Shown here: positions 45,205 through 53,606 of the stretch, piece by piece
Numbering within the stretch: position 1 is the stretch's first letter
Layout: each line of letters opens with the position of its first letter
Source of the DNA: Peteryoungia rhizophila
Lineage (GTDB): Bacteria > Pseudomonadota > Alphaproteobacteria > Rhizobiales > Rhizobiaceae
Assembly: GCF_004912145.1 (NCBI RefSeq)
Contig: NZ_STGT01000002.1
Location: 744,001 to 808,000, forward strand
Length of the DNA: 64,000 nucleotides
Direction of reading: 5' to 3'
Notes under the pieces: generated by a model
The model's database searches: none
Told to the model about the DNA's origin: nothing
Seen by the model: only the letters and a program-made list of their open reading frames with translations
Made by a program: the position numbers and the translations under genes

Positions 45205-45516
45205 ATGGATATCCGCAGACATCCGATGTTCGATCGTTGGATGCGTGCCCTTCGAGACGGGCGTGCTGTCACGAAGATCCTGCTCAGGATCGAACGGATC
45301 AGGGATGGCAATTTTGGCGACCACAAAAGTGTGGGAGCCGGAGTGCAGGAACTACGGATCGACTATGGTCCTGGCTACAGAGTCTATTATGCGCAACGTG
45401 GTTCACTGGTCGTGATCCTTCTCTGCGGTGGCGACAAGAGCAGCCAGGCACGCGACATCGAAACGGCGAAGAGGCTGGCAACGGAATTGAAGGATTGGCC
45501 CAATGACCTCCATTAA
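45205..45516 (+). CDS. HigB/RelE-like addiction module toxin
   Basis: 103 residues. MFDRWMRALRDGRAVTKILLRI and GVQELRIDYGPGYRVYYAQ are the signature blocks of the phage-Gp49-like/HigB killer family (RelE fold, ribosome-dependent mRNA cleavage). The toxin precedes its antitoxin, as in higBA systems, and overlaps it by 14 bases. Confidence 0.88.
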   Translation: MDIRRHPMFDRWMRALRDGRAVTKILLRIERIRDGNFGDHKSVGAGVQELRIDYGPGYRVYYAQRGSLVVILLCGGDKSSQARDIETAKRLATELKDWPNDLH

Positions 45517-45805
45517 GGACATGCCCCGCTTCGATGCGGCCGACTATCTCGACACCCCGGAAGCCCGCGCCGATTACATGGCCGCAGCGCTGGAAGAGGG
45601 CGATGCTGTCGAAATCCGCCGGGCGCTCAATACCGTCGCGCGTTCGCTCGGCATGACAGCTGTCGCCGAAGAGGCGGGGCTCGGGCGCGAAAGCCTGTAC
45701 AAGGCGCTCAGTGACACCGGCAATCCGGAATTCGTCACCGTGCTCAAGCTGATGAAGGCCATGGGCCTCAAGCTTTCGGCGCTGCCGATCGAGGAGAAGG
45801 AATAG
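45503..45805 (+). CDS. HigA-like addiction module antidote protein
   Basis: 100 residues. An XRE-type HTH: ALNTVARSLGMTAVAEEAG, GLGRESLYKALSD and FVTVLKLMKAMGLKLSA match the putative addiction module antidote family. The 14-base overlap with the toxin gene supports a single module. Expected to repress its own promoter near 45150-45200. Confidence 0.88.
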   Translation: MTSIKDMPRFDAADYLDTPEARADYMAAALEEGDAVEIRRALNTVARSLGMTAVAEEAGLGRESLYKALSDTGNPEFVTVLKLMKAMGLKLSALPIEEKE

Positions 45806-45812
45806 GCGGCCC

Positions 45813-46007
45813 ACTTCCCCCCTTGCGGGGGAGGACGGAAAATCGAAGGCTTAGGCGCGCGCAAGCCGCCTAAACTTCAGATTTTCCTGGAGAGGGGCAC
45901 GGTTCGGTTGGCGAAAGCCCCACCGAGCCCCTCTCTTGCGAAATCTGAGGTTTGGCCCTGATCGGGCCAATTCCTCGATTTCGCTTTCTCCCCCGCAAGG
46001 GGGGAGA
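45813..46007. repeat. Large palindromic (RIME/MITE-like) element
   Basis: About 195 bases forming one imperfect palindrome. Outer arms TTCCCCCCTTGCGGGGGAG (45815-45833) and its complement (45988-46006); inner arms CAGATTT / AAATCTG and GAGAGGGGC / GCCCCTCTC around a central hairpin; side hairpins TTAGGC...GCCTAA and TTGGCCC...GGGCCAA on left and right. It can fold as a cloverleaf. No coding content. Similar palindromic intergenic mosaics are known from rhizobia; the exact family is not identified. Confidence 0.75.
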
Positions 46008-46029
46008 TAGGTCCCTGTTTGCGGCCTCA

Positions 46030-46142
46030 GCCCCTCATCCCCCCTTCGGGGCACCTTCTCCCCGCAGGCGGGGAGAAGGCCACGACGGCCACCGCTTGCG
46101 CCTCCCTCTCCCCGCCCGCGGGGAGAGGGTAGAGTGAGGGGC
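46030..46142. repeat. Second palindromic repeat element
   Basis: Outer 8-base arms GCCCCTCA (46030-46037) / TGAGGGGC (46135-46142) enclosing two strong hairpins: CCTTCTCCCCGC / GCGGGGAGAAGG (46054-46079) and CCCTCTCCCCGC / GCGGGGAGAGGG (46104-46129). Together with the previous element it fills the 467-base gap after the HigBA pair. Confidence 0.7.
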
Positions 46143-46272
46143 GAGAACCGAGAATTCGGGGTAGCGACGGGCTCCCGCTTCTCCCAAGCGCATAAAAGAG
46201 GGCCGTCCGGCATGGAACATTTATTGACAGAATCCATTGTTCCATCAGTCTAACGATGATGGAGAAAAGACT

Positions 46273-46527
46273 ATGGATCTGAACGGCGTAGGTATACTCG
46301 GCGCAATCTTGATCGGCGGCCTCGCAGGCTGGCTGGCGGAGCGGTTCATGCGTAGCAATATGGGGCTGGTCATGAACATTCTGCTGGGTATCGTGGGCGC
46401 CATCGCCCTGAATTTCATCCTGGCCGCTGTGTTCAACGTGGCCTTCGGCGGGGCAATCGCCTATCTGATCATCGGCTTTATCGGCGCCTGCATGCTGATC
46501 GCCGTCGGCAGAATGGTCCGACGCTAA
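46273..46527 (+). CDS. GlsB/YeaQ/YmgE family stress response membrane protein
   Basis: 84 residues, three hydrophobic helices with the Gly-rich pattern GILGAILIGGLAGWLAERF and GGAIAYLIIGFIGACMLI typical of the transglycosylase-associated (YeaQ/YmgE) family. Inner membrane; often stress-induced. GGAGAAAAG precedes the ATG at 46273. Confidence 0.9.
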   Translation: MDLNGVGILGAILIGGLAGWLAERFMRSNMGLVMNILLGIVGAIALNFILAAVFNVAFGGAIAYLIIGFIGACMLIAVGRMVRR

Positions 46528-47317
46528 CCGTTAGAAACCCCTCAATTTCAATAGAGCGAGGGGGATGAACTCAGGACATTTCCCAACGGAATCAATGTTG
46601 GGCATGTTTTTTCATCCCCCGCCTTTTCCAGCCCTCTATTCTAATCCCCGTCCCGCCCTTGGATACACCTGACGATGCGATGTCAGGCGAGGCGGGGCCG
46701 GCGCCGGGATGGAGGGTTGTCGCAGACCTGAAACCCCGGCCCGCTGCAACGGTCTCCCTCCGGACGAGGGGCTGGACGAAGGTTTTTGGGGTCGGATGCC
46801 CCGAAGACTGGATACCCCGATCGGAAGGACGTGCCTCAGAGGCACACAGACAAGGCGCCCACGCCGTCGCGAACACGCCAGACGGCGGGGCGGATAAAAC
46901 GGCGGGAATGCGCGCCGGGCCGCAAATGGCCAGACGATCATCCCCCGGGCGAGGGTCCCGGTCGGTTGGTGCACCATCCGGCGGGAACCTCCCGGGCCAC
47001 CGGCCAGGCTTGAGCGTCACTCTCGTGGTGATGTCAAAGCCGGACCCGCGCCCGGTCATCCCTGGAACGCAAGTTCCAAGGACCGTCGCCGCCTTGCCAG
47101 AGAGACGCATGCAGCGGGACAAAAACGCCGAACGAGGCGCCGGAAGGAGCCACATATACTACTTAGACAGGTTGCTTCTGGCGCCTCGTCCGATCCTCGG
47201 GTTTAAACCGAGGAAAGTTTCAGCCCATCCGGAGGGAGCAATCCCGACCGGCGGCGAAGCATGGGGTTTTGACCGTTTTGATAGCAGCGACCGCCAGAAG
47301 GGTCGATGCCGGTGACG
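46528..47317. other. Non-coding, GC-rich, hairpin-dense region
   Basis: No ORF here has a ribosome site, codon bias or a recognisable protein. Instead many local stems occur: GGGG-TCGGAT-CCCC near 46790, GTGCCTC/GAGGCAC near 46830, GGAAC-GCAA-GTTCC near 47070, a 15-bp ACGAGGCGCCGGAAG / CTTCTGGCGCCTCGT stem spanning about 47131-47190 with a ~30-base A/T-rich loop, and CCTCGG/CCGAGG near 47200. It may be a large structured RNA, a decayed mobile element or a composite repeat. I could not match it to tmRNA, RNase P, 6S or SRP RNA by eye. Confidence 0.4.
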
Positions 47318-47469
47318 CCACGGGAGATGCTCGGGACAAGCCCGAGGATGACGGACGCTGTTGGGACGGGGGTAATCCTCCGCCGAGCTCCTCTGCAGCA
47401 TGCCTTAGGAGCATGCCGAACCCCACTTCGGGTCGTCATCCTCGGGCTTGTCCCGAGGATCTACCGTGG
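47318..47469. repeat. MITE-like element with 36-bp terminal inverted repeats
   Basis: 152 bases. The left arm (47318-47353) and right arm (47434-47469) are inverted copies with only two mismatches; the core of each arm is CTCGGGACAAGCCCGAGGAT or its complement, itself a small palindrome. The 80-base centre is non-coding. A diverged relative lies at 59440-59570. Confidence 0.8.
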
Positions 47470-47623
47470 CCAGAAGAGGGAAAGACGATGACGGATGGAA
47501 GGCGGTGCCACGCCGGTTTCGCAGGGAGGGATATGTCCCCAATCAAAAACAATTTGTTCTCCCTTGAACAAACCACAGTAAACTGCCCACATTGGATGAG
47601 AAGATAAACGCGAGGAAACGGCC

Positions 47624-49078
47624 ATGGACGGACAGGTTGCACCAAGGACGGACGAGACGGCAACCGGCGTCGCGGAGTCCGAAGCGCGTATCACCGCCCT
47701 GCTCGCCGCGCAAAAGGCGGGCTGGGCGACTGACGTCACTCCCAGCCACGCTACCCGCGACGACCGGCTCGCGCGGCTCGATCGCATGGTCGAAGCCTGG
47801 CACGAGCGCTTCATCACCGCCATCTCGGAGGATTTCGGCAATCGGCCGGCCGTGGTCACCACGCTCACCGACATCGTGCCGGTGCGCGCTGCCATCCGCC
47901 ATGCCAGGCGACAGCTGAGAGCCTGGATGCGGCCGCGCCGCGTGTCGCTCGCCTGGACCGGCAAGCCGGCCTCGGCGCAGATCCTGCGTCAGCCGCTTGG
48001 CGTGGTCGGCATCGTCGGGCCCTGGAACTATCCGCTCAACCTGGTGCTCTCGCCGCTGATCGGGGCGCTTGCGGCCGGCAATCGGGCGATGCTCAAACCC
48101 TCCGAATTGACGCCCGCCTTTTCGCAAGCGCTGGCTCTGGCTGTGGCGGAGACCTTCGCCGAGGATGAGGTCGCCGTCGTCACAGGCGGCCCCGATGTTG
48201 CAACTGCCTTTACCGCCGCGCCCTTCGATCACCTTGTTTTCACCGGCTCGACCGCCGTCGGCCGCAAGGTGGTGGAAGCCGCCGCAAAGAACCTCACGCC
48301 TGTAACCCTCGAGCTCGGCGGCAAGTCGCCTGTCATCCTCGACCCCTCCGTGGATTTCGACAAGGCGGTGCCGCGCCTCGTCTGGGGCAAGCTGCTGAAT
48401 TCCGGCCAGACCTGTGTCGCGCCCGATTATGCGCTGGTGCCGCTTGGCCGGGTCGCCGATTTTCTCTCCGCGGTGAAGGCGGAAGTGGAGCGGCAATATC
48501 CCGGTCTGCCCGCCAATGCCGACTACACCTCGATCATCAGCGCCAGGCATTTTGCGCGGCTGACCCAGCTCGTCGAGGAGGCGCGCGACAGGGGCGCCGA
48601 AGTCGTCGAGCTCGGCGGAGCCCATGATGCGGAAGGCCGCGTGTTTGCGCCGGTCGCGGTGATCGGGGCGCCCGAGGATACCGGTGTGATGGCCGAGGAG
48701 ATCTTCGGGCCGATCCTGGCGGTCGTTGCCTATGACACGCTGGACGAGGCTATCGCCTATATCAACCGACGTGACCGGCCGCTGGCGCTCTACTGGTTCG
48801 GCGAGGACAAGGCGGCCGAGACGCGCGTGCTGACAGGCACGATCGCGGGCGGTGTGACGATCAATGACACACTCCTGCATCTGGCCCAGGACGATCTGCC
48901 ATTCGGCGGCGTCGGCGCGTCCGGCTACGGCGCCTATCACGGCGAGGCGGGTTTCCTGACGTTCAGCAAGGAAAAGCCGGTGCTGAAACAGTCGGCGATC
49001 TCTGGGGTGAAGTTCCTCTACCCGCCCTATGGGCGTGTGGCGAGCTTCATGCTGAAGCTGCTCGGGCGGTTGGGCTGA
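47624..49078 (+). CDS. Coniferyl aldehyde dehydrogenase-like NAD(P)-dependent aldehyde dehydrogenase
   Basis: 484 residues. ALDH superfamily, class-3-like subgroup that includes coniferyl aldehyde dehydrogenase: GPWNYPLNLVLSPLIGALAA, general base Glu in TLELGGKSP, nucleophile Cys264 in SGQTCVAP, and the C-terminal GGVTINDTLLHLAQDDLPFG block. Start at 47624 with GAGGAAACGG upstream. It forms with the convergent EAL gene (17 bases apart) a unit that has been duplicated; the second ALDH copy is reduced to a scar at 50630-50719. The aldehyde substrate is uncertain. Confidence 0.85.
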   Translation: MDGQVAPRTDETATGVAESEARITALLAAQKAGWATDVTPSHATRDDRLARLDRMVEAWHERFITAISEDFGNRPAVVTTLTDIVPVRAAIRHARRQLRAWMRPRRVSLAWTGKPASAQILRQPLGVVGIVGPWNYPLNLVLSPLIGALAAGNRAMLKPSELTPAFSQALALAVAETFAEDEVAVVTGGPDVATAFTAAPFDHLVFTGSTAVGRKVVEAAAKNLTPVTLELGGKSPVILDPSVDFDKAVPRLVWGKLLNSGQTCVAPDYALVPLGRVADFLSAVKAEVERQYPGLPANADYTSIISARHFARLTQLVEEARDRGAEVVELGGAHDAEGRVFAPVAVIGAPEDTGVMAEEIFGPILAVVAYDTLDEAIAYINRRDRPLALYWFGEDKAAETRVLTGTIAGGVTINDTLLHLAQDDLPFGGVGASGYGAYHGEAGFLTFSKEKPVLKQSAISGVKFLYPPYGRVASFMLKLLGRLG

Positions 49079-49094
49079 AGGGAGGCGCGGCCGC

Positions 49095-50462
49095 TCAGCC
49101 TGTAGCGATACGGGCGGAACGGAGGTTCACCGCGGCAGCCGGCAGCCTGGGGGGCGCGGAGAGTGCGGCCTCGAAGTCGGCGAGGGGCATCGGTCGGCCG
49201 AAGAGCCAGCCCTGGAAGACCTCACAGCCGACCTCATGCAGAAAGGCGTGTTGCGCCGGCGTTTCCACGCCTTCGGCGACGGTGCGCAGGCCGAGATCCT
49301 GGGCGAGCGCACGGATCGAGCGGACGAGTGCGGCGTCGCGATCGCTTTCGGTGATATTGGCGACGAAGCTGCGGTCGATCTTCAGCTCCACCACGGGCAG
49401 GCTGCGCAGATAGGCGAGCGAGGAAAAGCCGGTGCCGAAGTCATCCAGCGAGAAGCGGATGCCAAGTGCCGTGAGTTCCGCCATCTTCTTCGCGACGGGC
49501 TCCAGCCCGGCGATCAAGACGCTTTCGGTGAGCTCCAGCTGAAGGCGGCTCGGATCGATGGCATGGCGGGCGAGAAGCTCCCGCACGGTGGCGCAGAAAT
49601 CGCTCTCGTTGAATTGGCTGGCACTGACATTGACCGACAGGGAGAGGCCGGCGGTCTGCGGGTCCGCCTGCCAGCGGGCAAGCGTCGTGAGCGCCTCTTG
49701 GAGCACGAAACCGCCCAGGATCGGCATCAGGCCGACCTCTTCGGCGGCTGGAATGAAGGTCGCCGGCGAGATCGCGCCCTTCGTCGGATGAGACCAGCGC
49801 AGCAGGGCTTCGGCCGCGATGATCTTGCCCTCGCGATCGACCTGAGGCTGGTAGGCGAGCGTCAACTCACCGCGCCGCATGGCCCGGACGAGGTCACGCG
49901 CCATGCCGCTCGGGGCCGCGAGGCGTTTCTGGAGAATGTAGATCGTCGAGCAGAAGACGAGCGCGGCAATGGCCGGGTTCATCCAGATGCCGATGGCGCG
50001 CAGTTCCGGCGGTATGGGCTCGGCGAAGGGCAGCCTCAGATCAGCCGCATGCAGCACGACGAAGGAGAAGAGGCTGGCTCCCATGATGGCGAGCTGTAGC
50101 CGTGAAGGGCGGCGCAGGTGGTTGAGGTAGCCCAACATGCCGAGCACCGGCAGGAAGAGATGCGTTACGCGCGGCGAACCGGGCTCGGGTACGTCGAACA
50201 TCACGGAGAATCCGATGATGAAGGCGAGGAAGGAGATCTGCACGACCAGATTGACCAGACCGAACTTGCCTTGGCTGACCAGCACGAAGCAGACCAGCGC
50301 GATGGTGACTGGGAAGCTTTCGGCGATCGCGACGGCCTTCAGGCCATTCACGGCAAAGATGACGGTCCAGATCGCCGAGAACAGCGCGACCGCAAGCGTT
50401 GCAGCCTGATAGGCGCGGATGACCCTTTTGGTCTGTTGCTCGTCGCTGCCCTTGCCGATCAT
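49095..50462 (-). CDS. Membrane-bound EAL domain c-di-GMP phosphodiesterase (copy 1)
   Basis: 455 residues. The N-terminal ~170 residues form about six membrane helices; a short linker follows, then a full EAL domain (about 195-440). Catalytic-looking residues are kept: AAEALLRW (the EAL motif), SVNVSASQFNE, ELTESVLI, LDDFGTGFSSLAYL and LKIDRSFV. It should cleave c-di-GMP to pGpG at the membrane. It is a close paralogue of the protein at 50739-52118; both begin MIGK and share a GGGCGG stretch just before the ATG. Confidence 0.9.
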   Translation of the reverse strand: MIGKGSDEQQTKRVIRAYQAATLAVALFSAIWTVIFAVNGLKAVAIAESFPVTIALVCFVLVSQGKFGLVNLVVQISFLAFIIGFSVMFDVPEPGSPRVTHLFLPVLGMLGYLNHLRRPSRLQLAIMGASLFSFVVLHAADLRLPFAEPIPPELRAIGIWMNPAIAALVFCSTIYILQKRLAAPSGMARDLVRAMRRGELTLAYQPQVDREGKIIAAEALLRWSHPTKGAISPATFIPAAEEVGLMPILGGFVLQEALTTLARWQADPQTAGLSLSVNVSASQFNESDFCATVRELLARHAIDPSRLQLELTESVLIAGLEPVAKKMAELTALGIRFSLDDFGTGFSSLAYLRSLPVVELKIDRSFVANITESDRDAALVRSIRALAQDLGLRTVAEGVETPAQHAFLHEVGCEVFQGWLFGRPMPLADFEAALSAPPRLPAAAVNLRSARIATG

Positions 50463-50629
50463 ACCCCGCCCGTCAGCACTCAGTCGTGCCTTGGTGAGAA
50501 CCCTTCACGCCCAAGTGGAAAGGTCCAATCAGCATATCCTAACATCTCGATCGGAAAGAAACAGTGTGCAGCGATGCTTAAAGCGCCGTTAGGCATGCCG
50601 CCTCAGATCACGCTTGCGTTGGCTCCAAA

Positions 50630-50719
50630 ACGATCAATGACATACTCCTGCATCTCGCCCAGGGCGCGATCTGCCTTTCGGCGGCGTGGATGCTGAAGTT
50701 GCTCGGGCGGAACGGCTAA
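50630..50719 (+). pseudogene. Scar of a duplicated aldehyde dehydrogenase gene
   Basis: Plus-strand sequence CGATCAATGACATACTCCTG and what follows is nearly identical to the ALDH block encoding TINDTLLHLAQ (about 48858 on), then has a 2-base frameshift, then jumps directly to the last codons (MLKLLGR-NG-stop) of the same gene. About 100 bases in between are deleted. It sits 19 bases from the stop of EAL copy 2, exactly as the intact ALDH sits 16 bases from EAL copy 1. The rest of the 50463-50629 gap shows nothing further. Confidence 0.85.
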
Positions 50720-50738
50720 GAAAGATGGTCGCTGTCGG

Positions 50739-52118
50739 TCAGCCGGCGGCGAGGCGGGGTGACGGGCGCTGCTGCGGTGCCGTTGCGTGCGGTTGTAGCT
50801 GTGGCTGTGGGGCGACGACCGCGAGCTCGAAATCGGCAAGTGGCATCGGCCGACCGAAGAGATAACCCTGGAAGACCCGGCAGCCGGTTGCTTCGAGGAA
50901 GGAGAGTTGGGCCAGGGTTTCGACGCCTTCGGCCACGGTTTCGAGGCCAAGATCGGTGGCAATCGCCCGGATCGAGCGGACGAGGGCGGCGTCACGATCG
51001 TTTTCGGCGATGGCGGCGACGAAACTGCGGTCGATCTTGAGCTCGCTCACCGGGAGGCGGCGCAGATAGGCGAGCGAGGAGAAGCCGGTGCCGAAATCGT
51101 CGAGCGAGAAGGTGAGGCCAAGTTGCTTCAAGGCTGCCATCTTTCTCGCGACGGGCTCTAGGCCGGCGATCAGGACGCTTTCGGTGAGCTCCAGCCGCAG
51201 CCGGGTTGGATCGATGCGGCGGCGGTCGAGGAGGTCGCGCAACATCGCTTCGAAATCGCTTTCGTTGAATTGGCTGGCGCTGACATTGACCGAGAGCCTC
51301 AGCGAACTGAGCTTCGGATCGGCCTGCCAGCGGGCGAGCGTTTCGAGCGCCCGTTCGAGAACGAAGGTGCCGACGATCGGCATCAAGCCCATCTCCTCGG
51401 CGGCGGGAATGAAGGTGCCGGGGGAGACCGGCCCGCGGGTCGGGTGGTTCCATCGCAGCAATGCTTCCGCACCGAGGATCTGGCCGTGCCGATCGGTCTG
51501 GGGCTGGTAGGCGAGGCTGAGTTCGCCATGCCGAACCGCTGCCACCAGGTCGCGAGCGATGCCGCGCGGGACGGACAGTCGCTGCTGCAGGGCGTAGATC
51601 GTGCCGCAGAACATCAGGGCTGCGATGGTCGGATTGAGCCAGATGGCGAGCTGATGCAGGTTTGGCGGGATCGGCTGAGCGAAAGGCAGCCGGAGGTCGG
51701 CCCCATGCAGGACGACGAAGGCGACAAAGCTGGCGGAGATGACCGACAGCTGCAGCCGGGAGGGGCGGCGCAGGTGGTTGATATAGGCGAGCATGCCGAG
51801 CACCGGCAGGAAGAGATGGGTGAAGCGGGGCGCGCCATTCTGCGGCACATCGAACATCAGGCTGAAGCCGATGATGTAGACGAGGAAACTGACCTGCGCG
51901 ACAAGCAGAAAGAGATCGAAGTGTCTGCGGGTGACGAGAGCAAAGCAGACCAGCGCGGTCAAGACGGGGCAGAACTCGGCCAAGGCCATGAGGGGAAAGC
52001 CATTGACGAGGAAGAGCACGGTCCAGAAAAGCGCGAGGACAGCCACGGCAAGCGATACGCCCTGATAGACGCGGATCACCCGAACGACCTTGTGCTCCGC
52101 GCTGCTCTTTCCGATCAT
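50739..52118 (-). CDS. Membrane-bound EAL domain c-di-GMP phosphodiesterase (copy 2)
   Basis: 459 residues, same layout as copy 1: membrane domain (1-175, about six helices) plus EAL domain (about 200-445) with GAEALLRWNHP, ELTESVLI, LDDFGTGFSSLAYLRRLP and LKIDRSFV retained. Start placed at the ATG at 52118 by alignment with copy 1 (MIGKSSAEHK vs MIGKGSDEQQ); the ORF runs 42 bases further upstream. The C-terminal tail is richer in Gln/Pro/His than copy 1. The membrane parts are clearly homologous, so this is a gene duplication, not convergent placement. Confidence 0.9.
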   Translation of the reverse strand: MIGKSSAEHKVVRVIRVYQGVSLAVAVLALFWTVLFLVNGFPLMALAEFCPVLTALVCFALVTRRHFDLFLLVAQVSFLVYIIGFSLMFDVPQNGAPRFTHLFLPVLGMLAYINHLRRPSRLQLSVISASFVAFVVLHGADLRLPFAQPIPPNLHQLAIWLNPTIAALMFCGTIYALQQRLSVPRGIARDLVAAVRHGELSLAYQPQTDRHGQILGAEALLRWNHPTRGPVSPGTFIPAAEEMGLMPIVGTFVLERALETLARWQADPKLSSLRLSVNVSASQFNESDFEAMLRDLLDRRRIDPTRLRLELTESVLIAGLEPVARKMAALKQLGLTFSLDDFGTGFSSLAYLRRLPVSELKIDRSFVAAIAENDRDAALVRSIRAIATDLGLETVAEGVETLAQLSFLEATGCRVFQGYLFGRPMPLADFELAVVAPQPQLQPHATAPQQRPSPRLAAG

Positions 52119-52281
52119 ATCCGCCCAATCATGCCCAAAGGCTCTGGATCGACCGCCCATGCGCGCCAGCGCAATACCGGCAGGAGGTCAAAATTCAGGG
52201 CTACGTAGCTTGGCCTGCTAAAGAAACCATGTATCTCGATGTTCAAATTGTTCGGACCGATGGTGACGCAGTGAAGGGCAC

Positions 52282-52318
52282 AAAAAGGGCGGCCGCGGCT
52301 GTTGCCGTCGACCGCCCT
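52282..52318 (-). terminator. Terminator of the lysine-dehydrogenase-like gene
   Basis: Minus-strand stem AGGGCGGTCG / CGGCCGCCCT (one mismatch) followed by TTTTT (52282-52286), about 40 bases after the stop at 52357. Confidence 0.75.
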
Positions 52319-52356
52319 GATCCGGACCATCAGGTCCTTCCTCCCCCGGAGAGCTT

Positions 52357-53460
52357 TCAGCCTGCCTTGGCGACCTTGATGACATCGGGATCATAGACCC
52401 GGCCGAAACGGTTTTCCAGGAAGGCGGGCAGGCCGATTTCCTCCTGGCGCACGAAACCGGCCTGCGGCAGCGTACCGTCGGCGAGCAGGTCGAGAACCGT
52501 GCAGATGCCAGCGGCCGTGGTGATCTGGATGGCGCTCATCTTCTTTCCCGCGACCACGCCGGCATAGACCTTGTTGGCATAGGTTTCCTGCATGTATCGG
52601 CCGTCCTTCCAGCCGCAGACGGTGACGAAGATCACGACGACGTCCTGCATGGTGGCAGGCAGGGCGTTTTCGAACAGGTCCTTCAGCACGTCCCGACGGT
52701 TCTTCAGGTTGAAGTCGTTCAGAAGCGCCTTGATGATTGCCTGGTGACCGGGATAGCGGATGGTGCGGTAGTTCATCGTGCGCACCCGACCGTCCAGAGT
52801 CTTGGCCAAAGTGCCGAGGCCGCCCGAGGTGTTGAAGGCCTCATAGGTGACGCCGTCGAGGGAGAATTCCTCGCGCTCTTCCATGGCCGGAACGACGGTC
52901 AGCTTGCCCTCGACGATTGCCTCACAGGGCTCGATGTATTCGTTGATCAAGCCGTCGGTCGACCAGGTGAGATTGTAGTTCAGCGCATTCGACGGGTACT
53001 GCGGCAGGGCGCCAACGCGCATGCGCACCGAGTCCAGCGTGTCGAAATGCTTGGTGAGATCATGCGCCACGATCGAGATGAAGCCGGGGGCGAGGCCGCA
53101 TTGCGGGATGAAGGCGGAACGGGCGCCACGGGCGAGCTCTTCCACCTTGCGGGTGGTCGCGACGTCCTCGGTCAGGTCGAGGTAATGCGTCGCGGTGCGG
53201 GCTGCACTTTCGGCAATCGCGCCGGTCAGATGAAAGGGCGCCGCCGAGAGCACGGCGAACTGGCCGGAGAGGGCTGTGTCGAGGGCGGCAGCATCTGTGA
53301 TATCGAGTTCCAGCGTCTTGACCGCCGGATGGGCGTCGAGCTTGGCCAGTTGCTCGGCGCTGCGGTCTGCGACGGTGACGGCGTAGTTGCCGGTCTCGGC
53401 CAGCATGCGGGCAATCGCGCCGCCGATCTTGCCGGCTCCGATGATCGTGACGTTGTTCAT
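52357..53460 (-). CDS. Saccharopine dehydrogenase family protein, probable lysine 6-dehydrogenase
   Basis: 367 residues. N-terminal Rossmann domain (VTIIGAGKIGGAIARMLAET), the Sacchrp_dh_C region with IPQCGLAPGFISIVAHDL, and a short C-terminus. The length and blocks resemble the Agrobacterium lysine 6-dehydrogenase, which oxidatively deaminates lysine to aminoadipate semialdehyde; saccharopine dehydrogenase is the alternative. A divergent Lrp/AsnC gene, a common regulator for amino-acid catabolism, supports lysine degradation. ATG at 53460 is chosen over an upstream in-frame ATG. Confidence 0.72.
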   Translation of the reverse strand: MNNVTIIGAGKIGGAIARMLAETGNYAVTVADRSAEQLAKLDAHPAVKTLELDITDAAALDTALSGQFAVLSAAPFHLTGAIAESAARTATHYLDLTEDVATTRKVEELARGARSAFIPQCGLAPGFISIVAHDLTKHFDTLDSVRMRVGALPQYPSNALNYNLTWSTDGLINEYIEPCEAIVEGKLTVVPAMEEREEFSLDGVTYEAFNTSGGLGTLAKTLDGRVRTMNYRTIRYPGHQAIIKALLNDFNLKNRRDVLKDLFENALPATMQDVVVIFVTVCGWKDGRYMQETYANKVYAGVVAGKKMSAIQITTAAGICTVLDLLADGTLPQAGFVRQEEIGLPAFLENRFGRVYDPDVIKVAKAG

Positions 53461-53546
53461 GACTTTGCCCCTCGGTCTTGGTGTGCGCCTCAAGGCGCGA
53501 TTGCATCAGGTCATGGCAGTCTGCGGATAGGACACGCCGATTCCAA

Positions 53547-53575
53547 GTGACGGATTGATCGAACTGCCGTATGAT
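53547..53575 (+). promoter_or_regulatory. Promoter of the divergent Lrp gene
   Basis: -35 GTGACG (53547-53552), 17-base spacer, -10 TATGAT (53570-53575). Transcription should start near 53582, downstream of the ATG at 53571, which therefore cannot be the start codon. Confidence 0.55.
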
Positions 53576-53606
53576 TATCGTCTATTTCACGGAGCTAGCC
53601 GGCGAT

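Noticed and set aside
46592..47155. A 187-codon minus-strand frame and a 218-codon plus-strand frame in the long gap
   Set aside because: Amino-acid composition is that of GC-rich random frames (Arg, Pro, Gly), there is no ribosome site, and they overlap many RNA-like hairpins. They are treated as non-coding.
45813..47469. CRISPR array
   Set aside because: Repeats are inverted and nested, not evenly spaced direct repeats with unique spacers, and no cas genes are present.
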